DNA from: Nostoc sp. UHCC 0870
Lineage (GTDB): Bacteria; Cyanobacteriota; Cyanobacteriia; Cyanobacteriales; Nostocaceae
DNA length: 64,000 bases
Direction: 5' to 3'
NCBI RefSeq assembly: GCF_022063185.1
Contig: NZ_CP091913.1
Location: forward strand, 3,411,501 to 3,475,500
The translations under genes were made by a program, and so were the position numbers. Of this stretch, positions 57,003 to 64,000 are shown piece by piece. The notes beneath the pieces are model-generated. The model was given only the letters and a program-made list of their open reading frames with translations. It searched no databases and was not told where the DNA came from. Position 1 is the first letter of the stretch, and each line of letters opens with the position of its first letter.

Positions 57003-58034
57003 CAAGAAGCGGAATTAAAAGAACAAGCAAGGCAGGTAGCAATTAAATGTCAGAGCGATATCAAACGATTACTGCGCTGGTATCGGGAAGAGCGGAAAGT
57101 TTCACCAGGTATGGAGCAGGCAGTTATACTTGTCCACATTTTTGTTGCTAAATTCTTATATCGTGATGAAACTGACAAGCTTCAAGCAGAGGACTATGAA
57201 GATATCCCTGTAATTATCATGTTACGTCAACTCTTAAGGGAGGTGATGAAGCGGGTAGATACAGCTGCTCCTACCATTGATATAGACAAGAAATGGTTAG
57301 ACTGGCCAGAGTGGTTGAGACTGGTGGAGACCTTGCGTCAGGAAGCTACTGTAGTAGCCTATGTACGCCCAAACAGAAAACAGCCTTCCGGATTACGTGT
57401 GCTTCGTGGCATAGGGCAAAGTCTTCAGGTTTTCTTATTATGTAGTTTTTGGGCTTTCTTGCCACCTGACCGTCAAAGAACTGTGCGAGAGCTAGAGGAG
57501 GGGAAAACTTTAGTTTGGAAAGATGATAAATGGCAGATTCACCTGAAATCTGGCGATACGAAGATTGACAATGAAGAGGAATGGATTCCTATTCCTAACG
57601 TCAAATTTGAGGATGGTACTTGTTTGTATCAATATTTCCAGGCTTGGTTGCATGATTGTAAAGCTTTACCTAGTTATGCCCACTTGCAGTGGGAAGGGGG
57701 ATTAAGAGCTGTGTTTGCTCCCCAACATAGTTGCTGTTTCACAATGGTTGACAGTGGTAAACCTTTAACAGGTGATGCCGTTTGCAATTATGTCAAGCGC
57801 AGAGCTTATCGATTGACTAAAAAAGCAATTACGCCACATCTAACTCGTTCCATGTATATTACATACTTAGAAGAAAATGGTGTGCCAGAAAACGTAATGG
57901 TGTCTACTGCTAAATCTATGCACCACAGTCGAGCTACTCAACGTAAGCATTACGATAAGCGTCAGCAGTCTAAGAAAATGCAGCCAGGACTTGATTTGGC
58001 TGTCCAAGTTGCAGAGTCTATTCTGCACAAGTAA
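57003..58034 (+). pseudogene. Tyrosine recombinase (site-specific integrase), 5' truncated
   Basis: The frame is open from the IS1634 junction. It reads KRLLRWYREERKVSPGMEQA, AVILVHIFVAKFLYRDETDK and ends KKMQPGLDLAVQVAESILHK at 58034. The C-terminal catalytic domain is complete: a box-I Arg in PPDRQRTVREL, HLTR (His and Arg), MHHSRATQRKHYDK with the nucleophile Tyr. The N-terminal core-binding domain is cut off. The first ATG in the remaining frame is 57111 (307 aa). It is not the serine recombinase expected for an fdxN element. It may be the footprint of an older integrated element. Confidence 0.75.
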
Positions 58035-58039
58035 GTGTT

Positions 58040-58133
58040 TATAGCGTTTCTCAATCTAGTGAAGTACATTTTTAAAGCTACTGGTTTTTATATAGAAGGT
58101 TGAGTGTACTTCAGTTGCCTGGGAAACGCCATA
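58040..58133. repeat. 94-bp palindromic repeat (TATAGCG family)
   Basis: TATAGCGTTTCTCAATC at 58040 and its imperfect inverted copy ending GGGAAACGCCATA at 58133 share ends with the element at 25895-26036. It follows the recombinase stop codon by 5 nt. Confidence 0.65.
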
Positions 58134-59316
58134 AATGATGAATGAAATGAAGTAAATTTTTGAGTCAGGATTTTTAACAAGTTTTTAGGCCTAGTCAAGC
58201 AAAAAATGGGTGAATTGCGTTTTTTGAGCTTGCAGGAGTTAGAAAACCTCCAATCTTCTGATACTTTGGCTGAAACACTTGAATAATTAAATATGTAATA
58301 GTATGATTTGATACGGATGAATTAAATCTGCTGCATACACTTAATTCTCCAATAGATTTTCATAGCTTGGGAAATTTATTGCAACACGATTTCCTTTCCT
58401 AACGTAAAGCTACCACATTCATCTATCTCAAATTATTCAGTAGATTTATTTGTCAGCCCTTCATTTATCGCATCTCAAATACTTTCAACATTTTGTTCTC
58501 TCAGAGCTGATTCGTAAAAAAATCTGAAGGAGATTCAACTAATTACCAGTTTTAAGTTTCAGCGAACAATTGCTGTATTAGCTCAAATTCCTGAAACACT
58601 TACAAGGTGATTATTTTACTTTAGTTCATAAGTTAGCTCTCCAAAAATTCTCATTTCACTCGAATGGCTTGCAATGAACAAAAAAGATTTCAACTTTCGC
58701 TATTCTCAAATTAACTAACAACGATACTTATGATTTATGAATCTTGGTCACAAGTTGTAATTCGCACAGTTCTTGAATGGGAAAAACGTAAAGCCGAGTT
58801 AAGTTCTACCCCGGCTATCCCAGAACAAAAAACAAAGTCCAAAAACAAGACTGCTTAGTAATGATACTCAATGGCTTTTACAAGGTTGTCATCTACACAT
58901 ATTTTTTAATATAGCCGTTGAGTATTAATCTATTATATGGAGAATTTACTCATTACCAGGAACGGCGATATTCATCTAATTTAGCCATTGCACTATTTCC
59001 TCTGTTTCAAGTTTTGTAAGGTGCGTCAGTATAAATAGTTTTGTGTCTGATTAGATTTTTTCGCACTGACGCACCCTAGAGCTACTACAGCTACAATACC
59101 TGATGAAATTTATCATAGTTGCAATGTAACAGCGCGATCGCAATCTGGTTTTGAGGTCATACTATTCTGCTTCTGTTCCCAAGATAACCAGGGCGAACGC
59201 ATCTAAATATAGTACATAAATACTAAACTAAGGCTGGAAAAAAGGCAGCGTTCGCTCATGGGATAGAGGTTGAGCAATGAGGCTTTGATGGTAAAGTCAT
59301 AGTAAAAATAGTAATA
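58134..59316. other. Gene-poor stretch with small frames and a short inverted repeat
   Basis: Nothing convincing is coded here. A 42-codon frame at 58730-58858 (MIYESWSQVVIRTVLEWEKR...) has good codon usage but no family. A 26-codon frame at 58206-58286 is similar in quality. GGTGCGTCAGT (59020-59030) and ACTGACGCACC (59065-59075) form a small hairpin element. The stretch looks like decayed DNA between mobile elements. Confidence 0.5.
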
Positions 59317-60222
59317 TTGCCCAAGGAAAGCGTGAAGCTCAAGCCCAAAATCACAATAGCAGACCATTTTGCTGTGATGTCAGACCCACGAATAGATCGT
59401 ACAAAGCGACATAAATTGATTGACATTTTGACCATTGCTTTGTGTGCAGTGATCTGTGGAGCAGATAGTTGGGTGGCAATTGAACTATATGGCGGCACAA
59501 AATATGAATGGTTAAAAACGTTTTTGGAGTTACCAAACGGCATTCCGTCACACGATACATTTGCGCGAGTCTTTGCACAGTTAAACCCCCAACAGTTCCA
59601 AGAATGTTTTCTGTCATGGATGAGATAAGTACAAAAGATAACATCAGAGGAGATAGTAGCAATCGACGGGAAAATTTTGTGTGGTTCTAACGATAAAACA
59701 TCTGGGCAAAGTGCGATTGAAATAGTTAGTGCCTGGGCGACGACAAATAGAATGGTACTGGGTCAGGTAAAAGTAGATTCTCATTCTAATGAAATTACAG
59801 CAATCCCAGAGTTATTAAAGGTGCTAGAACTGTCTGGATGTATTGTGACAATAGATGCAATCGGCTGTCAAAAAAATATTGTGAAGTTAATCGCCCAGCA
59901 AGATGCAGACTACGTAATTACCTTAAAAAAGAATCAAGGAAATCTTTACAATCAAGTAGAAGAACTAATTGCTGAAGGAATAAGAACAGACTTCCAAGGA
60001 TTAAAGCATAGCACGTATAAAACAGAAGAATTTGGTCATGGTCGTCACGAAATTCGTCATTATCTAATGTTATCTAATATCGGAGAAAAGCTTGACCCAG
60101 ATTCAGTCTGGGCAAAATTAAATAGCATAGGCATGGTGGAGTCTGTACGAGAATTCGATGGCGAGACAACTGTAGAAACCCGTTATTTTATTAGTAGCCT
60201 GCAAGATATGGATAATCATTAT
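59317..60222 (+). pseudogene. ISAs1-type transposase, nonsense codon and 3' disruption
   Basis: The frame reads ITIADHFAVMSDPRIDRTKR, HKLIDILTIALCAVICGADS, PNGIPSHDTFARVFAQLNPQ, then a TAA at 59626. It continues in the same frame with EEIVAIDGKILCGSNDKTSG, VTIDAIGCQKNIVKLIAQQD, YVITLKKNQGNLYNQVEELI and ETRYFISSLQDMDNHY. This is a classic ISAs1/H-repeat transposase with the DDE Asp in VAIDGK and TIDAIG. The single stop and a 185-bp element inserted at 60223 inactivate it; after the element only LTRLLSLA and a stop follow, so the C-terminus is also gone. Confidence 0.88.
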
Positions 60223-60407
60223 GGCTCTCCTAGACTAGCTATGTAAAATTCATACTTAATACTACATTGAATTATTACATAGCCAGGGATTTAAAAAAAT
60301 AAAGCGAATTTTTATTAAATTGTTTATTTTGTATCGCTACAACCTTGCTATAGCAACTACTTAACCATGTTTTTATTATTAATTTATCATAACGACTCTG
60401 GGAGAGC
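60223..60407. mobile_element. 185-bp non-autonomous derivative of the ISL3-type element
   Basis: The left end GGCTCTCCTAGACTAG...TATGT matches the IS right end read inward, and the right end read inward (GCTCTCCCAGAGT.GTTATG) matches the IS left end at 54032. There is no gene inside. AATCATTAT flanks both sides (60214-60222 and 60408-60416), consistent with an 8-bp target duplication plus one mutated terminal base. It was probably mobilised by the ISL3 transposase and inserted into the ISAs1 gene. Confidence 0.88.
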
Positions 60408-60635
60408 AATCATTATTTAACTAGATTACTTTCCTTAGCTTAAAGCTGTTTTATCAGACATTGAGTTAGGCTGTCAATACTTTTATATTTAAGGTTGCAA
60501 TCATCTAATTAATCTTGCTTACTTTCTGCTAATTGTTGATTAAAATTACATCTTCATGTCAAATTATAACTTTTTAATATCTGAGTTGACACTTTGATTT
60601 GCACTCACTATTTATCTAAGTTAGTTGACTTTATT

Positions 60636-60788
60636 TTAGACATTTGAATTTGCTTTCCGATTCTTATTAGCAATTAAGATGCGTTCGCCCTGTCCTTGTA
60701 GTACAATCATCTCGACATCTCTTAAATGGCGACCTACTCTAGCAAAAACTACACCATCTATATTTTTTAGCACTATTTCTAAATTCAT
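60636..60788 (-). pseudogene. N-terminal remnant of an NB-ARC/vMAP-type protein
   Basis: About 50 codons from ATG 60788 read MNLEIVLKNIDGVVFARVGR, HLRDVEMIVLQGQGER. This aligns with the start of the NB-ARC protein at 8771 (MNVEEVIKTIDNVLLNNTGQ, HLRDVETTILRGAW). The rest of the gene is missing. Upstream DNA also resembles the region upstream of the left copy. Confidence 0.75.
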
Positions 60789-61366
60789 CAATTTCTCCCA
60801 AATAAAATAGGACTGTGGAGTATACATTACTTTGTAATTTACTCACACTAATTTTATATTAATTTTATTATTTTAATTGGCTGATGGAGACAAGTTAACA
60901 TAGTTAACATATTAAATTACATTAAAACTTAACCAAATCAAATGTAGAACCTATAAGTTATTTTATTCTTAAACGAAGCTTAACATTCAAAGATAAACAT
61001 TTGCGATACTATGCTTTAGGTTATTAAGAATAACTTAGTTAACTCAAAAGATTACAGAGATCAAAAAAATGTTCCCTAAGAAGTTGTTTGAAAAGTTGTT
61101 TGAAAAGTGGTTAGGTGTGATTCTAAGCACTTGTAGATCCCCACTAAACCCCAGAAAGCTTCCTAAAATACCTATTTTTAAAGGGATTTGAGGGGTATAT
61201 AAAAAGTTTTACTACCAACAAAAGGAATTTTCACACATCCTCTAACAATCGGTTATCGGAATCCTGTTCTTGATTAAGTAGATCAACAAAAATATTTACA
61301 GTCATTCCGAGAGCCAGTTCACTAGGCCTCTGTTTTGTTTTTAAAGATCAACAATGACAAGGCTTT
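60789..61366. other. Spacer between NB-ARC remnant and PAS kinase
   Basis: AT-rich, without a gene. GAGTATACATTACTTT and TTTTATATTAATTTTATT near 60815-60870 correspond to the spacer upstream of 8771. An ATG at 61353 opens only ten codons (MTRLFGNNW) overlapping the kinase frame and suggests a frameshift at its start. Confidence 0.5.
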
Positions 61367-62386
61367 TTGGTAATAATTGGTAGTCATGCAGATATCAGAC
61401 AAAGTGAAACTATATTTCAAGTCTTAATAGAAGCAACTGATGTCATGATACTTGTCCTTCGAGATGGGTACATTTGCTATGCAAATCCTACGGTTAAGGA
61501 AATCACTGGTTACACAGAAGCAGAGTTGAGAGTCCATACTGATTTATATCAACACATCCAAAAGCAAGAGAAGCAGCAATATATTGCTTCACAACGCCAA
61601 GAGGCTAAGTTAATCAAGAAAAATGGTGAAGAATGTTACCTAAATTATTCGCTTAAAACCATTACATTTGAAGGCAAGCCAGCTAAATTATTGACAGCGG
61701 TAGATATTACCAAACACAAGCAAGTAGAAAAGAGAATTCAACAAACTCTAGAACGAGAAAAGGAAATCGGAGAAAACAGATTACAGTTTATCTCTATGAT
61801 TTCCCATGAATTGCGTGTGCCATTGAAAGTCATCTCATTTGCGACTAACTTACTCAAACTTTACAGTGAATGTTGGAGTCACGAAAAAAAACAAGAATAC
61901 TTTAATCGGCTGCAAAAAGGAGTCGAAATGCTGAATCTGCTAATTGATGAAGTTTTAATTATCGGTAGAATGGAGACAGGAAAGTTAACGTGTGAGCCAA
62001 AACCACTCGATCTCTTACAGTTTTGCCACAATCTCCTAGCTGAACTATATCCAAATGATAGATACCAGCACCATATTAATTTTTCCAGTCAAGGCAATTC
62101 TTCATTAGTTAGCGTAGATAAAAGAATGCTTCAGCTGATTCTGACGAATCTGCTAGAAAATGCTGTTAAATATTCTCCAGATGGCAGTATTGTCAGTTTT
62201 TTATTATCCTACCAATCTGAAAAAGTGATTTTTCAGATTAAAGATCAGGGTATTGGAATTGCACCTACAGATTTAGAAAAATTGTTTGAACCATTTTATC
62301 GAGGTAAGAATGTCGGTGATTTACCTGGTAATGGATTGGGACTAGCCATGCAAAATACTAATTTTGGCAACTTGTTATTAGGGTGA
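61367..62386 (+). pseudogene. PAS-domain histidine kinase, truncated in the ATPase domain (possible pseudogene)
   Basis: The 339-codon frame contains a PAS domain (about 15-115; IEATDVMILVLRDGYICYAN, ITGYTEAELR) and a coiled-coil linker. The HisKA box FISMISHELRVPLKVISF carries the phospho-acceptor His. N box NLLENAVKYSP and G1 box IKDQGIGIAPTDLEKLFEPF are intact. After NGLGLAM the sequence should continue with the G2 region and strand IVxxxVxxHGG, but reads QNTNFGNLLLG and stops. The start is also poor: TTG with an out-of-frame ATG nearby. ATP binding is probably lost. It is followed by the broken REC-AraC gene, its likely former partner. Confidence 0.75.
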
Positions 62387-62397
62387 GGAAGAAATAG

Positions 62398-62707
62398 ATG
62401 ACAAAAGTATTAGTGATTGAGAATGAGCAACAAATTAGAGAGATGTTGCTAGATTGTTTAGAGACAGAAGGATTTGAAACGATTGGCGCAAATAATGACA
62501 GCAGCACGCACTTTGTTGTTAGAAACAAACCAGTCTGTAGAGAAAATTGCTTTAGCAGTAGGCTATCAGAGTCTTAACCATTTTTTTCGTCAATTTTGCG
62601 AATACTATGGCAACACTCATCAATCCTGGCGAAAAAAATATGGCATTAATACAAGAAGTCTCAGATCAACAAAAAAATTAGAACTTGCTAAAGAGTTAGT
62701 TAGGTAA
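62398..62707 (+). pseudogene. Response regulator/AraC gene collapsed by internal deletion
   Basis: ATG 62398 opens a receiver domain start, MTKVLVIENEQQIREMLLDC followed by LETEGFETIGANND, and then loses sense in that frame. From about 62490 another frame reads the last half of an AraC domain: AARTLLLETNQSVEKIALAV, GYQSLNHFFRQFCEYYGNTH, QSWRKKY. The phosphorylation-site half of the receiver and the first DNA-binding helices are missing. The product is a deletion fusion that cannot work as a regulator. Confidence 0.8.
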
Positions 62708-62843
62708 GTCTGATTTTGTACTAGGTTCAAAAACAGGGTTGATTAAAAATTTGTGGAGATGAAACCCTAAATTATTCGTTGATCAACATTTATATCATTG
62801 CAACACAATCAACCTAGAAAACTATTTTGTATCAGAGGGTGGA

Positions 62844-64000
62844 ATGTTTGAGGCAACTATAAGCTTAAGTAGTATAGTCAGGTTAAATATGGCGATCGCT
62901 GCGGTCATAGGTGCAGTAATTTGGTCTAAAAATCCTGCCATTGCCCAAATTAATCCAGATACCACTCTACTCAATAATTCTACGGTCACGACGAATGGTA
63001 ATATCATCAATATTCAAGGTGGTACTCCAGTCGGAAGCAATTTATTCCACAGTTTTCAAGACTTTTCTGTCCCCACTGGTAACATAGCGTATTTTAATAA
63101 TGCCCTAAATATTCAAAATATTATTAGTCGAGTTACGGGGCAATCTATATCTAATATTGATGGGTTAATTCGTAGCAATGGTACAGCTAATTTGTTTTTC
63201 ATTAACCCAAATGGCATTGTATTTGGTCAAAATGCACGGTTAGATATTGGTGGGTCATTTTTTGCTAGTACAGCCAACATGGTGAAATTTGCTGATGGCT
63301 TTGAGTTTAGTGCTGTCAACACTTCCCAAACTCCTTTGTTGACTGTAAGTGTACCTGTGGGTTTACAAATGGGTCAAAATCCAACTTCAATTCAAGTACA
63401 AGGTAACAGTCTAGAAGTACAACGAAATCAGACATTAGCTTTAGTAGGTGGTAATTTAAGTCTAGAGGGAGCAACCTTAAGGACTACTGGAGGATCTATA
63501 GAACTAGGTAGTGTTGCAGGTATTGGTTTAGTTAGCATTACTCCTAAGAATCAAGGCTTTTCCTTGGGTTATGAAAACCTCCAAAGTTTTGGGAATATTG
63601 ACATATCCCAACAGGCAGAAATTAATGCTAGTGGTATAGGTGGTGATATACAGGTGCAGGGTAAACGAGTTACCTTAACCGATGGGGCGAATATTGAAAC
63701 ATCTACTACCTTATCAGAAAAAGGTGGTAATTTAACCGTCACGGCTGAATCTATCAATATCACTGGTACATCCACTAACGGAGTTCCCAGTACATTGATT
63801 GCTTTATCCCTGCCTGATTCTACAGAGGATGGCGGAAATTTGACAATTAACACCCGTGATTTACTGATTGAAAATGGCGCACGGATATTTGCTGGTACAT
63901 TTGGTGCGGGAAAGGGTGGTAATTTAACTGTCAATGCTGAATCTATCAATATCACTGGTACATCCACTAATGGAGTTCCCAGTACATTGCTTGCTTCATC
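62844..64000 (+). CDS. Filamentous-haemagglutinin-type exoprotein, N-terminal part (cut by window edge)
   Basis: ATG 62844 opens a frame that stays open to the window end (385 codons). After a signal-like segment (MAIAAVIGAVIWSKNPAIAQ) comes the two-partner-secretion domain: INPDTTLLNNSTVTTNG, GSNLFHSFQDFSVPTGNIAY and the hallmark FFINPNGIVFGQNARLDIGG. Right-handed beta-helix repeats follow, including two near-identical copies of GGNLTVxAESINITGTSTNG (DNA about 63721-63800 and 63918-63995). It would be exported through a TpsB/FhaC-type outer-membrane pore and attached to or released from the surface. It lies downstream of the broken REC-AraC gene, as the remnant at 10399 lies downstream of PAS-AraC. 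Confidence 0.93.
   Translation, partial: MFEATISLSSIVRLNMAIAAVIGAVIWSKNPAIAQINPDTTLLNNSTVTTNGNIINIQGGTPVGSNLFHSFQDFSVPTGNIAYFNNALNIQNIISRVTGQSISNIDGLIRSNGTANLFFINPNGIVFGQNARLDIGGSFFASTANMVKFADGFEFSAVNTSQTPLLTVSVPVGLQMGQNPTSIQVQGNSLEVQRNQTLALVGGNLSLEGATLRTTGGSIELGSVAGIGLVSITPKNQGFSLGYENLQSFGNIDISQQAEINASGIGGDIQVQGKRVTLTDGANIETSTTLSEKGGNLTVTAESINITGTSTNGVPSTLIALSLPDSTEDGGNLTINTRDLLIENGARIFAGTFGAGKGGNLTVNAESINITGTSTNGVPSTLLAS

Noticed and set aside
57003..58034. Reading the recombinase as the XisF excisase of an fdxN element
   Set aside because: It has the His-x-x-Arg and Tyr motifs of tyrosine recombinases, while XisF is a serine recombinase, and the gene is truncated. It cannot support the fdxN-element idea.
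59256..59662. Antisense open frames over the ISAs1 transposase
   Set aside because: They are mirror frames of a recognisable transposase and show no family features.
63721..64000. Repeated DNA at the window end as a tandem-repeat or CRISPR locus
   Set aside because: The repeats are in frame and encode beta-helix units of the haemagglutinin protein.
1..64000. tRNA, rRNA or CRISPR arrays
   Set aside because: None was recognised on either strand by eye; a dedicated scan was not possible.

Overview
The window comes from a filamentous, heterocyst-forming cyanobacterium of the Nostoc/Anabaena type. The evidence is chlB (dark-operative protochlorophyllide reductase), a nifB-fdxN nitrogen-fixation start, many GCGATCGC (HIP1) octamers, cyanobacterial CHASE2-kinase, DUF928, NB-ARC and filamentous-haemagglutinin genes, and NHLP/NHLM peptide systems.

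Layout. 1-3.8 kb: 5' part of chlB on the minus strand, a long spacer with a palindromic repeat, then nifB and fdxN. The 3' end of fdxN departs from the family sequence directly after a TATTC pentamer (3757-3761), and nifS does not follow. This is what a vegetative-cell fdxN element (a DNA element excised during heterocyst development) would look like. Everything downstream may therefore lie on such an element; its far end and any recombinase gene are not in the window. 3.9-10.9 kb: a signalling/surface module (DUF928, CHASE2 protein kinase and NB-ARC protein on the minus strand; a PAS-AraC regulator and a broken haemagglutinin on the plus strand). 11.3-18.6 kb: an unusual plus-strand run encoding a Cache-HAMP sensor without output domain, an APC-like membrane protein, a ParA/MinD-like ATPase, a protein with an HECTH zinc-peptidase motif and a double cyclic-nucleotide-binding-domain protein.

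19.3-54.0 kb: a large composite RiPP region. It holds an NHLM exporter set (HlyD-like protein, C39-peptidase ABC transporter, second ABC transporter), a metallo-beta-lactamase-fold protein, a UPF0489/TPR protein with arginase-like metal motifs, an unknown protein, an NHLP precursor, two tandem PoyD-type radical SAM epimerases, a Pls/PosA-like NRPS, a microviridin-like graspetide precursor with one ATP-grasp ligase, a TolC-like fragment, two LanM proteins, an aldo/keto-reductase-like protein and eight more NHLP-type precursors in a divergent array. Both LanM proteins keep the dehydratase motifs but have lost cyclase residues, and none of the nine predicted NHLP cores contains cysteine. The likely output is dehydrated, possibly epimerised and ornithine-containing cationic peptides rather than lanthionine-ringed ones.

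54.0-60.4 kb: a mobile-element graveyard: an intact ISL3-type IS with an 8-bp target duplication, a 185-bp non-autonomous derivative of it, ISAs1 and IS1634 remnants and a 5'-truncated tyrosine recombinase. 60.6-64 kb: a decayed second copy of the left signalling module (NB-ARC N-terminal remnant, truncated PAS kinase, response-regulator/AraC deletion fusion) leading into a haemagglutinin gene that runs off the end. The peptide region is thus bracketed by two related modules in the same order and orientation.

All calls rest on reading motifs and translations by eye; no database search or alignment was run.
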